From contig NC_085141.1 of NCBI RefSeq assembly GCF_024139115.2, forward strand, positions 175,348,994 to 175,412,993: 64,000 nucleotides of DNA. The letters are read 5' to 3'. Source of the stretch: Armigeres subalbatus (Eukaryota > Arthropoda > Insecta > Diptera > Culicidae). The notes below the pieces were generated by a model, which ran no database searches, was not told the DNA's origin, and was given only the letters and a program-made list of their open reading frames with translations. Shown piece after piece: positions 22,142 through 33,387 of this stretch (within the stretch, counting starts at the first letter, position 1; each line of letters opens with the position of its first letter). The translations under genes were made by a program, and so were the position numbers.

Positions 22142-24007
22142 AGAAGCCGGATGTTGGTGTCGGGTACCCGATCGAATAGAGATCGGTACAAGGAAGCAAG
22201 AGCAGCCGAAAAACGAACCTACCGCAGGAAGAAAAAAGAGTACGAAGAATAAGTTATTAGTGAGGCGCAAGAAAGAATGAAGCAGAGCGATATGAGGAGG
22301 TTTTATGAGCCTGTCAATGGCGTGCGAAGGAAGACAGCGCCATCTCCCGTCATGTGCAACGACCAACATGGGAATTTGCTGACAGATAAAACTGAAGTGG
22401 CTGCCAGATGGAAGCAACACTTCGAGACTTTGTTGAATGGAGGAAGTGACGGTGCATCGGTGAACAGAATAAATATTAGCGACGATGGATAAGAGTCACC
22501 TACACTAGATGAGGTTAAAAAAGCTGTTAAAGAGCTGAAAAACAATAAGGCTGCGGGGAAGGACCAGCTCCCGGCTGAATTTCTCAAACACGGCAGTGAG
22601 CAGCTTTATGAAGTTCTGCACCATATTATGTCGAAAATATGGGAAGACGAGGAAATGCCTGCTAGCTGGTTGGACGGCCTCATTTGCCCTCTCTTTAAGA
22701 AAGGGCACAGACTGGAGTGCGCCAATTACCGAGGAATAACCCTCCTCAATTCGGCGTACAAAATTATGTCCCGTATTCTGTTCAACAGATTGAGACCGCT
22801 TGAAGAGTCCTTCGTCGGGGAATACGAAGCAGGTTTTCGTGAGGGCCGATCAACGACGGATCAAATGTTTACCCTGAGACAAATCCTTGATGAATTCCGG
22901 GAGTACAACTTGCAGACAAATCATCTGTTCATTGATTTCAAGGTGGCGTACGATTCAGTGAAACGGAATGAATTATGGCAAATTATGCTTGACCATGGTT
23001 TTCCGGCGAAACTGATACGGTTGATTCGTATAACGTTGGACGGATCGAAATCAAGTGTAAGGGTTGCGGATGAAATATGGACGTCATTTGTTACCATAGA
23101 TGGATTAAAGCAGGGTGATGCATTCTCGAATCTACTGTTCAATATAGCGCTCGAGGGAGCGATTAGAAAAGCTGGTGTGCAAAGAAGCGGTACTATTATC
23201 ACAAAATCGCATATGCTCGTGGGATTTGCGGACGATATCGATATTATCGGAATTGATCGCCGTGCCATGGAAGAGGATTTCGAGCCTTTTAAGAAGGAGA
23301 CAGCGAGGATTGGACTCACGATCAATACCAGCATTAGTGGTGGTGGTAGCGAAATGGTGCTGGATGGTGAAAAATTTGAAGTGGTGGAAGAATTTGTGTA
23401 TCTTGGAACATTAGTGACGTGCGATAATGATGTTACCCGCGAGGTGAAAAGGCGAATTGCAGCTGCAAATAGGGCTTATTACGGACTTCGTAACCAGCTT
23501 AAGTCCCGTAGTCTGCAAACGAAAACAAAACTCGCGCTGTATACTACTCTGATTCTTCCGGTGGCTTTATACTGCCATGAGACATGGACGTTAAAGGAGG
23601 TTGATCGGAGAGCTTTCGGAGTATTTGAGCGTAAGGTGCTGCGGCCAATACTCGGCGGTAAACAGGAGAACGGTATCTGGTGGCGTCGCATGAATCACGA
23701 ATTATACCAGGTGTATAAAGGGCTGGATATTATTAAGCTTATACAACACGGCAGACTACGGTGGGCTGGTCACGTTGTTCGTATGCCGGAAGAACGTCAA
23801 GCGAAGATTATATTTAGTAGAGAACCGGGAAGAGGCCGCAGGCTTCGTGGAAGGCCGCGTACACGATGGCTTTTTGCAGTTGAAGAGGACCTGAGGGCGC
23901 TCAATGTTCAGGGCGACTGGAAGCGATTGGCCCAGTGGAGAAAGATACTCCATTCGGCGTTGGTTCATCGAAGAGCTGTAGCCCATCAAGTATCAAGTAT
24001 CAAGTAA
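22142..24007 (+). pseudogene. RTE copy C: reverse transcriptase and C-terminal domain
   Basis: The linker (AAEKRTYRRKKKEYEE) is followed by TAA at 22250-22252, and a second in-frame TAA lies at 22490-22492. From 22493 the frame is open to 24007. RT blocks include LECANYRGITLLN, EAGFREGRSTTDQ, LFIDFKVAYDSV, LKQGDAFSN and FADDIDIIG (catalytic Asp pair). About 13 residues after LTINTS are deleted in frame compared with copies A and B. The C-terminal region has RLRWAGHVVR and a basic GRGRRLRGRPRTRW patch typical of RTE elements. Two stops and the inserted LINE make it inactive, but its sequence is close to copies A and B, so it is not ancient. Confidence 0.85.
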
Positions 24008-24027
24008 GCATTAGGCAATAAACTTCA

Positions 24028-24312
24028 AAAAAATATATTAAGCTCGTTTAGTGGAATGTATTAAACCGTCTAAGACGAATTAAGTACTGTCCATTTAATT
24101 CCACCAGTTAATTTTCGTTATCTTTGCAGATACGTATTTCGACCACAACTGTGTGGTCGTCTTCAGTTTCTTGTACTTGACTCGACTTAGTCGAGTCAAG
24201 TACAAGACACTGAAGACGACCACACAGTTGTGGTCGAAATACGTATCTGCAAAGATAACGAAAATTAACTGGTGGAATTAAATGGACAGTACTTAATTCG
24301 TCTTAGACGGTT
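24028..24312. mobile_element. Near-perfect foldback element, AGACGAGTTT family
   Basis: Arms of about 123 bp (24061-24183 and 24188-24312) are reverse complements with only about one visible mismatch, around a 4-6 bp loop. The element is bounded by CAATAAACTTCA at 24016-24027 and 24313-24324, a 12-bp direct repeat. The related sequence at 17925-17935 (minus) lacks the element, confirming insertion. Left of the arm are 33 AT-rich bases including AAGCTCGTTTAGTGGAATG, also seen at 5500 and 59870. There is no coding capacity. Confidence 0.85.
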
Positions 24313-24656
24313 CAATAAACTTCACCAAATCACTGCAAGAATCGGGCCTATCGAAAAAGGTTAACAGAGAGTGGCTGAGTGATTAATTGAAAATTTAATG
24401 ATTTCTATGTTATGTTAATCGAGATAAACCAGCCTTGGGCTTAAATATCGTTAATAAAGACATATTATGTATATCAGACATCCAAATAAACTTCGGTTTG
24501 ACCTGAATAACAAATACAATAATAAGACAATTATTTTACACCAGAACATAAACACTATTTTCAAAATTGAGTAATTATTTTCTGAGTAGTATTGATGAGA
24601 GCGTAAAGATTTAAAATGTTGTAATGTAGTGCACTCAGGGCACGACGCATTCGTTC
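24313..24656 (+). repeat. Right inverted arm, 3' flank of RTE copy C
   Basis: Inverted counterpart of 17566-17934. It begins with the second copy of the 12-bp duplication. The 121-codon minus ORF here overlaps the shared non-coding repeat and has no domain. Confidence 0.8.
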
Positions 24657-27591
24657 TTGTGATAAACATTGGTTGAGACATGAAACGTAAACCAATCTTT
24701 TCGGAAATAAATGAAAAGTTGAAAACAGACCATGTTCCAGTAGAAACGTAGAAAAAAAGCCCGGAAGTATTGCTCTTCAACATTGCTGAGCTTCTTGGGC
24801 CATCATCACATTTCAAAATGGTTAACGTAGAAAAAAAAACAATATAGAACTTTTCTGTGGTAAAAAACTCACTTCTAGAGGGATCGATCGTCTGACCACG
24901 TACTTAAAACCCGATCTGGATCATACTTGGGTGTGACTAATATGAAAATAGGAAAACCCATTACCATTTATTCCGTTTCTATAACTAGATATGTGATGAT
25001 ATCAATGCAATTGGTTCATTTTCGTTTCTACTAGCTGCATTCTTGATATCCTTGATTTTTGACCATAAGCCGTCCCTATTCTAACAGTGTTCAAAAAATA
25101 CCAAAACCCAAATACGAGAAATGCTTAGAATAAATCGAGACTCCAAACCGTATACCAGAGCTAAAAGACGCATTTGCATTTTAAAATGCGAAAAAGTGCT
25201 ATTCAGCAATGGTGTCGCGTTACGAAATGCAGCGCGTTATATTTATCATATTCAAAGCGAAAAATCTGAAATAGAATATTCTATCTAAAAGGAAATTTTG
25301 TGGGAATAATTTTTTACCTGTTTAACCATATGCCCCCGAGGCTTATTTTCGAATGCAGACCTATTTTCTTGTTGAAAGTCGGCTCCTCATGGCGTTACGT
25401 TGGATGTGTCATAAAGCAATGTAAATGTGAACTTTCACAAAAATATGAAACAGAAAAATCCTTCATCATCTTAAGTAAATTAATTAAAAGTTTTTAAGCC
25501 GGAATTGTTTCAACATTTTATATTTAGTTCCTTAATGCACTGCCGTTCTACGCATATTTGTGATGAAAATAATCCAAAATCCAGTCTCACTAATTTCAGA
25601 ATCGATTGGATTTTGAAATTTTACAAATATTTTTGGGATGTTATGAGCGTGTTTTCCAGCACATAAAACGAATCACTACTTATTTAAATGGTTTCAAATC
25701 TCTAATATCATCAAACAATAACTTAATTTTTTAATGGGACATAGTGACTCGAGTTTAAGATTTTTCTTCAAAGGTAACATGGGATAATTATGCAGCCTTT
25801 AACAGTGCAGCCTTTCATCGTTCACAATATTTGCAAACTTTCGATTTTTCATGGAAAGTTCATTCTGCTGCCGAAACGATTTTGATATATTTTAGCTTTC
25901 TGAAACTGATAAACAACTGGAAGGTTTACCAAACAATGTTCTTAGTATAATGTAAATTATGTTTTGTTTATGTTGAGCTCGCTGAGGGCCATGGAGTGAA
26001 ATACGGAAAAAGATCATGCAGCATGTTCGCTTTATCATTCCATGAGTAATTTTTCATAACACCGTTTGAGAACTTCTAAATTTGTTCACTGGATCAATGA
26101 ATGAATCAATTACCACAACATTAGATAAACAATAAAAGAATGTGTATGGAAGTGTAGGATCATTTAGAAAGCCATCCTTCATTCCCTTATAATCTGATGT
26201 ATAAGACATAATCGGCTTGAACAGATGCTTGAAAATTTTCCATTCATACCACGCAACCACTTCCAGTGTTGTTAAGATTTTCCTAAAACGCCTGCAGGGA
26301 AATCAAACAAACTCATCTCACAGCAGTCTGGTATTCATCAAAATTCATCCATTTAGCATCACATTAGCGTTCTCTCATTACTCAAACCGACGATGAAATT
26401 ATTGTACCATTAGCGGAAGATTATTCCTCTTTGTACTGGGAGCGTTGGAGTTTGCTGATCCCACCAAATGCGATGCAATTTATCAGAGTGCTTCCACTTG
26501 CGCTGGAAAATTGGCCCCCACTCACTGGATGTGTATCATTCGACTATTATCTTTCGCTTCGAAGTCGATGAAACATTTTTGATTGATGCACAGAGGAGTT
26601 CCATTGAAGTGCCAAGAACGTGACAGGAATGGATAATTTAACCTTCAAGACAATTGAAACTGACTAATTTGAAACGTGGAATTGAATTGGAATACTACAA
26701 TTGTTCATTATTTTCTTTTATTGTACGAACCACCAGGTGGACCTCTGAATTCCAAGTGGTATCCCCGGATTCCGTGAAACATCATCTCACTTCGACATTT
26801 GCAGACAGATCATACTCGAGCTGCATCTCAAACAAAAATATTAATCCTAATTGAGTTTACAATACCAACCTAGAATAGTTAATTGCTAACCCACTTTTTT
26901 CATTTTTATTCTCATACTCGAAACGATAATAATCTGCATCAACCCAGTGACAAGCCAACCATCAAACGTGGTTTACTGTCGATAGGTATTCATCTTACCA
27001 ACAACGTCTGCAGACGTGCTCCTAGTGGGCAATAAATCAAAACAAGTGCCCCAGGGGGCATGTCACCGCAACACACTGAGATGACTGTCCTGCTTTATTA
27101 CGTTTTGGTTTCCCCTGTCACCACCGAATTGTATCCGCCCCGCCACCATAATCGGCGATGAAATACATTCTATAGAACACACGCCACAAAGCGATCCAAG
27201 CAGAAAGTATTTTGGTAATTTATGGCATTTTATCAGATTTTCTCTGTTCTGTCGTTAGTTGGTTTTGGTTTCCACATCTGTCGTACCACCTACAGCGTCA
27301 TTGCCGATCGATAGGGTTGTTGCTTACAGATTAACTGTATCTCAAGACATTATCAACCGACGCAGCAAAGTAGATCAGGCTTTGTTTCGAGCCATATGAA
27401 GAAATCTGGTATGTCCTTACCATGTCGTGAAGTGACAGGAACAGATTGCTTTTCAGGATGGGGGAGGACCCTCTTGGTCAAAACGTAATTTCATTGTTCC
27501 AACATTATATAGGACGCAACTTAGGCTAGCTAAAAGACAATCAAACAAGAAGTTTTTCACGTTTCATAAAACAGCGGGGAAGAGTTGTTTG
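24657..27591. other. Mostly unrecognised, possibly unique host DNA
   Basis: No transposon protein and no clear repeat. Short ORFs (65-68 codons) lack domains. One patch at 26393-26585 looks like a damaged or spliced secreted-protein start and is listed separately. 26900-27330 is slightly GC-richer with no ORF of note. Confidence 0.4.
26393..26585 (+). pseudogene. Possible secreted-protein exon or relic
   Basis: A frame beginning near 26409 reads RLFLFVLGALEFADPTKC and then DAIYQSASTCAGK: a hydrophobic segment, a small-residue cleavage-like site and spaced cysteines, as in small secreted insect proteins. The only nearby ATG (26393, MKLLY) is in a different frame and meets TAG at 26411. Either a 1-base frameshift or an unseen upstream exon is needed. 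The frame ends at TGA at 26580-26582. There is no family match and no strong splice donor. Treat as a weak candidate. Confidence 0.25.
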
Positions 27592-27800
27592 GCTGAAACC
27601 CATTCGGCCGAAAGCCATTTGACTGAATGCCACTAGGCCGAACAAACCATTAGGCCGAAAGTCGTTTGGCCGAAAGGGTCATTTGGCCGAAAGGGTCATT
27701 TGGCCGAAATGGTCATTAGGCCGAAAGGGTAATTAGGTCGAAAGGGTCATTTAGCCGAAAGGGTAATTTGGCCGAAAGAGTTATTTGGCCGAATTGTTGC
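27592..27800 (+). repeat. ~18-bp minisatellite, (TTTGGCCGAAAGGGTCA)n
   Basis: About eleven units of a GGCCGAAA...CATTTGG motif, variable in the last bases (GGGTCATT, GGGTAATT, GAGTTATT). The edges are more diverged (CATTCGGCCGAAAGCC). Confidence 0.9.
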
Positions 27801-29085
27801 CATTGACATATGGCTAGGGTTTTGCTAAATCGCTCCAAGTACCAATAAAAAATACCCATTGTTTGCCCAAGTTTCCATGTAGAAGATTTAATGTATTGCA
27901 AATCGTATTCGAAGGTTCGGGGGGCATGGGCCCAGTTCTCCACAAAACCTAATGTATTCGAATGAATCGAAATGAATTAAAGAAAAATAGTTCATTGTTT
28001 ACGAACAAATTATCACAACTCAGTAAAAAAGAAACTCGACCATATAACTTTTTTTTTGCTAAAACTTATTGCCCAAAAGACCCTAAATTTGGTATTATGA
28101 GTTTAACATTTAGATATACTAGTCCACAAAGCTTTGGAAAATGTATTGGATTCGAGTCCCGTCGAAGGGAACGTGGTTACCTCCAATTCATGTTCCAATC
28201 AATATCTTCCACATAATGTACATATTCACATTATGAGTTTTCACAACTTTGTAAAATACAGAAGATTTATTTCAATTTTGACGGATATAATCAATAAACA
28301 TATCGGAACTAATCGGCGATTCGGGTGAGCATGATTTTGTGGACAAACCTTAGGAAACAAATTCCTGACAAAATAAGCAAAATGACGGATTGTACCCGAC
28401 AAACTAAACTTTGAATATTTATCAGCTATTTGTTTATTTGCAGATGATGAGACACTTGCCTCAACCTATCTTCAGACATCAGTCACCTTTGCATTGCACT
28501 GAACGAAGGTACTGTTTTTGGAAGGTGATAAAATAGGTCGCAACTATAGATAGTCGAATCTACTATCTATAGTCGCAACATATACCAATAGTAACGATAA
28601 AAGGCGAAAGCCCAAAATGCTAGATGAACACAATTAAATCATGATTCTTGGAGTGTGAAAGACAGAATAGCATTCAGTCAGTCTAGCATTCTGTAATTAT
28701 GAAAAATGCAACTAGCACTCGGTTCGTGTCGAAAGACAAATGCACATACTGATGAAGAATGGCGAAGATTTCCACCAGATCGTGTTGTCAGTTGTCAGGT
28801 CTAATGCAAGGAGGACCGAATAGCGCACAAGAGCTTAAAACGATAGCATTTGCTGTACCTTTACTGTACAGAGGAAATGACGATGGCGACGGCAAGTGCT
28901 AAAAGTAAATTAGGAGAGTTGCTGCAGAATTAGACCAATACTGAGAGGAAAATCGTACAAAATGAATCATGATTGTCATGTCTACAAACATACTTAGCAC
29001 CTAAGATACTGCGATGAAGTACTACACAGTTTATAAGACTAACCTTGTTGGATAAACGTACAAATTATTCTTTTTATAGGAGGTC
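27801..29085. other. No gene recognised
   Basis: AT-rich, with ORFs under 85 codons and no domains. A small hairpin (ACTATAGATAGT, 7-base loop, ACTATCTATAGT) lies at about 28547-28577. Confidence 0.4.
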
Positions 29086-29152
29086 CGGAGACCCATAGTG
29101 TTAAATACCGATCGACTCAACTCGACGAATTGAGGTGATGTCTGTGTGTGTG
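29086..29152 (-). repeat. Host repeat of the nest, 3' side, with TG/AC tract
   Basis: GGAGACCCATAGTGTTAAAT through GATGTCTGTGTGTGTGTA is the reverse complement of 60661-60740 (CATACACACACATACAGACA then AACACTATGGGTCTCC). It was once continuous with 44229 onward, before the R1-type element inserted in its (ACAY)n tract. Confidence 0.7.
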
Positions 29153-29773
29153 TATTTTTTTTTTCTTTCCAAGCAATGGAGGGAGAATCTGCTCAACAGA
29201 CATCCTGGGTTGTCCAGGAAGTGCGGGGTTAGGGACCACCTCCAACAGCAAACGAGGGAGGCAGGACTACATCCCCGACCCGCTAAACCGTTTCCATTCC
29301 ATTCCATTTCCAAGCCAATAGTCCCTTCGGTACAACCAGAAAGTAATGCTTCAAAGGGGGGCAGTGCACAACGCACCCTCGAGGTTAGCTGCGTGTCCTT
29401 GCAGCATCGAACATCGTGACACGCTTTTTTAGAAGAACACCATGGTATCGTGCCAGCGCATTGCCGGCTTTCCAGATGGCCTTACCACGCCCTATGTCCT
29501 CGGAAGGTGGGAAAGGTCGGCTTCGCGCCTGCTTCCCTCTGCACGACTGGTATTAGGAATGATGATGCCGCGTGCACCCCAAATTGACCTCTCTGCGATA
29601 GGGTCTATTCGCCAACACACAGAGGGACTTGCCGACGCGGTGCCTACGCCTGCCCCAGCCTTGTCGAGGACCCCTTTCCGTCCTCGGGCTCGGAACCCGC
29701 CCGGTTGACCGACGCCGCGAAAGTGACGATGAAAGGATCAAGTTCGACCACAGGGCATGACCACAGGTATGAC

Positions 29774-30100
29774 CTATGATGCCGACTCCGATCCTTTTGC
29801 CCACCTCTTATTTGCGCCTGAACTAGCCATCCTTGAGTCCACGCGCCACCTTCTGTTTAGCTTCGAGACGATTTGGGCGATTCCCGATAAAACGGCGTTC
29901 CAGCCAACTTCATCTTTACACATCCTCCGAACTAGGTTGTCCGGGGTAGTGTCCAGACCACATGTGACAAGCATGTGGTCACGCATTGCGCGAAAACGTG
30001 GGCAAACGAACAACACGTGTTCCGCCGTTTCCTCTAAACCTGCGCACACCAAACACTTGGACAAGCCAGCTGCGTTACCTGCACTGTGATTTTCCAGCAC
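29774..30100 (-). pseudogene. R1-type ORF2 C-terminal remnant (Cys/His motif)
   Basis: The frame from 30100 down to 29774 contains KCLVCAGLEETAEHVLFVCP, the CxxC...H...C motif found after the RT domain in R1/I-type LINEs, followed by about 70 residues to the natural stop. Nothing of endonuclease or RT precedes it: the sequence upstream is the 3' end of ORF1 in another frame. The junction near 30090-30105 is therefore the scar of a deletion of nearly all of ORF2. From 29773 to 29166 the 3' UTR contains no further coding sequence that I can support. Confidence 0.75.
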
Positions 30101-30574
30101 GCTTAAACGCTGGGCACTTCGAGCCCCCCATGGAGTGCTTGCTGTTCACAGCTTTGCTGGAACAAATCAAACAATTGGGAGGGTTCATGCAGCATTGTGC
30201 CTTAAGTCCCTCCAATCCGCAGCGTCGGCAGAGATTGCTTCTGTCAGGGCCTTTGCAGTCCCATTGCTTGTGCCCCGGTTCCAGGCACTTGAAGCAAACT
30301 TCGGATTGTTCGTATATGCCCACAGGGCACACCGACCATCCCACCTTGACGCTCCCTAACCTGACTACCTTGCAGGCGTCCGCTGCTACCTGCGTCCCTG
30401 CCGGACCTTTCCGTAGCCGAACGGCTGCGGTAGGCGTCTCCACTTCACACTGTCGCCGCAGTGCCGTGACGAGCTCTTCGACTTCGGTAATCTCGTCCAG
30501 GTCTTTAACCTTTAGATTCACCTCCGTCGTGAGTGCCCTCACCTTGACCGTCTCGTCTAAGACTTCATCCGCCA
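30075..30574 (-). pseudogene. R1-type LINE ORF1, C-terminal half with zinc knuckles
   Basis: Read on minus from the edge of the gypsy LTR. It opens with ADEVLDETVKVRALTTEVN and has the basic/acidic pattern of the R1 ORF1 body. Three Cys/His knuckles follow: CFKCLEPGHKQWDC, CRRCGLEGLKAQCC and CLICSSKAVNSKH. ORF1 of this type binds the element RNA in the RNP. The stop comes 11 residues after CPAFKRAG, close to the ORF2 deletion point. The N-terminal half is 12.8 kb away at 43429-44228, because the gypsy element split the codons between them. Confidence 0.85.
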
Positions 30575-30578
30575 ACTT

Positions 30579-32333
30579 TGAAACGAATGCTTTTTGGAAT
30601 TGTGACCTACAGCAGCTTATGCGCCACTCACCAATGGTGAGACTGCTGAGGCTGTTAATGGCCCGGCAGAGGCTCTTTTTCTAGGGCGGGTTGAATATCC
30701 TCAAACACCCAATCACACTTAGCGAACCACAAAGTAGGCTTCAAACAATACCAAACTGAACCGACTTACTTAGGAAAAAGAATAATAATAATACAAACTA
30801 TCAAAAGGATAAGGCTGAATGAGACTTATTTCTAATTATACCAATTTCAATTCAAACCGCATAATTCGTTAACCCTCTAATTGGTGGCGGCCTAGATTTT
30901 CAAGTCCTGTTTATTGGTTCCAATATTCAATACAGAGGCCTATCTCACTTGAAGGTGACGTCACCACTATTTGGTTTGGATTCCTACACTAGATTTTAGA
31001 TACTTAATGCTAATAATATGTACAATAAAAATCTCTGACCTTTTTCCATCTGCAAATTTCACGAAATCACGTTGAATATTCCGGCTATAACCCCAGGGTT
31101 CCGCGAATCCACCGATGAGCTGCTGCCACGTGGCCTTGCTTCGCATGCGCATGCGGCTGTGCAGTTGCAATTGTCGTCCACCGAACCGCGCACCTTTCAA
31201 CTCCGGACCTCTGTTGTCGAGAAGGGTCCGTTTTCTCACTACGCTCTAGTTTACCAAGATGTGTATGTTGGGGTTGCCTAACTAACAGGGGCAAACATAA
31301 CCGTGATCCACTTTGCGCGCGATTAGACGTGCGATGTTATGATGACGTCATCAGACAATTGTGCAACCAGTCGGAATGCTCAAAGTTATGTTGCGAGGGA
31401 GCCTTGGCCGATGTCGCGTGGCAAAGGGAAAGCTTGCGTGAGCGTCCACAGAGAAATAGGGATGTGCAATTTGCGGGGTGTCTGCGCACAGGGTGGTTTA
31501 TCGAACCGCAGATCTTTGTCAAATTCGGAACCAGCACTAGCACCCGTGGAGACCAGCGGGAATAACCTGGTCGATCGAATATTTATAAATTTCACGATTC
31601 AGCTGATAGGATTTTTTTAGAAATAAGTTTTCTTACCTTATAATTTATCGCAAATTATAATTAGTAAATGCAAAGCGATTTTCAAAATGGCTTCCTTAAC
31701 AATTGCACTCAATCTACAAAATGGACAATTCCTATTAAAACTGATACACTTTTTTATCTAAATATTCTTTCACCTGCACTACAATCTTTGTATATTTAAT
31801 TACAATTTTCAATTGCTCAACTAGCAATAATTTTCTTATAGCACTTCAACGAAGTATAACTTTTGTTGGAATAATCGTTTGAAATCTTTTAAGCACACCG
31901 ATTAAGAATTGTCAACGAATCGCACGAGAATAAACTTATGATGGAAATTTAGTTTTAAAACCCCAAATTCTGCGCACCTATTTTTAAGAGAACGCAATTG
32001 GTAACACCCCATCTCATTCTGCCTTGTATAATAACTGTCAAGAAATCGGAATCTCATTCTACCACGGCATCGTATATATCCTATACAATTAGGTAGAAGT
32101 TCCTTAAAAATATTTGGGTGTCCAGTTCAATTTGCTCTTTTTTAATTCTCTCGGTGGTCAGCTGAGTGGTCATACGTGGAGAAACTCACGGCACAATCTA
32201 ACTAAGCTTTAACAAAAAAGCTTCAGATGTCTCAGCCATTATTCGAGATGGCGCGTAGGTTGCAAAAGGGTCTTAAAGCTCCATAAGCCGGTACACGGAG
32301 ATAAATATTTTGTTGAAGAAAATAATTGTTACA
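30579..32333 (-). repeat. 3' LTR of the gypsy element (left copy)
   Basis: 1755 bp, uninterrupted, and nearly identical to the right LTR at first sight (scattered substitutions and small indels). It contains the intact sequence GTATGTTGGGGTTGCC at 31264-31279, the empty-site version of the insertion in the right LTR. ORFs of 68-93 codons on both strands recur in both LTRs because the LTRs are copies, not because they are genes. Confidence 0.9.
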
Positions 32334-33387
32334 TTTTCGCCGATACTAACAAATAAAAAAAAAATTGAAATCCTAAAATCTCAATTTTTTAAATTTTGAT
32401 TTACGTTGTGTTTACATTTATTTATTAACTAACTAGTTTCATTCTATTGAATTTGAAATTTTATTTAGAAAAGTTGAAAACTATTGAAATTTCCCACCGG
32501 ATATTCCGAACCAACACTGTCCCATTCCTTTATGATTCCTTTTACTATAATTCATTCTAATCTCAACAACATCAGAGAAGTCTGATCAAACTGTCTTATC
32601 CACTAACCGAATAACTTCAGACATATCTGAAAATTTTATTTTCCTTCACCGATGAAATAACTCCAATGATAATTGGAAATTCCTATTAATCGTGTACTTT
32701 AAACTCAAATACGCATTCACGCCCTAAAAGCTCGCTCTCTCAATGAGAGTCTTTCTCTATTCAGAATAACCGGCGAGAAAACATCGCATACAGTTTTACG
32801 GAGAGACAAGAGGAAGAAATTCAAAGCAAAATAAAGAACTGTCAGAATCAAACTATGGATTGTGAATTTTATGTGAGGTTTAAGTGAAGCAATATTTTCT
32901 AATTGGCTATTATTTTATCAAAATCCGGGCTATTGCTAATGGTAAAACCGTACGAAGGATAATGATATTGAGAATTATAAAGTGGACGATGACGAATACT
33001 GTATTCCGAACGGTAAGTACTCTAATCCTAACTAAACTATGGAAATTCATTTGATTACAATTTTACAGGGACAAAACTACACGAAACGAAACGAATGGCT
33101 GATCTACGTGCGAGGAAACAATGTGACATCTCAAACACGGATACGATACCTCAAGGAGTGTTTTATGCTGTATGCTCTGGTTGATGGAGACTAGCTCAAC
33201 ATCGACATAGCTGGTTGTTTGTGTGCATCTTGCATGCTGCAGAAGATGCCTTCAACGTGAGGTAACATGTACATGACTTCTCGAACGTTGGAAATAAACA
33301 ACCTCTGGAGAGTGTTTTTGTGATTATAATACTCTTAGTTTATGTGCACCAGAAAGATGACACCGTCATAGCTTGAACTTTTATGAA
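32334..33387 (-). other. Non-coding spacer between integrase and 3' LTR
   Basis: About 1.05 kb of AT-rich sequence without an ORF above 60 codons. Next to the LTR the element-sense strand reads CGGCGAAAA, a short purine run in the place of the polypurine tract. No envelope-like ORF is seen. Confidence 0.6.

Larger units (their letters stand above)
19480..24027 (+). mobile_element. RTE-clade LINE, copy C (interrupted)
   Basis: This is the most complete RTE copy: 5' region from roughly 19480, endonuclease at 19799-20930, RT and C-terminus at 22142-24007, and a 3' tail of AAGTATC repeats ending near 24006. An ORF1-only LINE is inserted at 20931-22141, between endonuclease and RT. A foldback element sits just 3' of the tail. 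The 5' boundary is uncertain; the leader could begin anywhere between 19430 and 19560. Confidence 0.8.

Noticed and set aside
29986..30684. 232-codon plus ORF
   Set aside because: Antisense shadow of the R1-type ORF1 with zinc knuckles; it runs into the LTR.
31072..31620. Conserved small ORFs repeated at 39870-40103 and 42374-42763
   Set aside because: They lie in the two LTRs and are repeated only because the LTRs are copies of each other.
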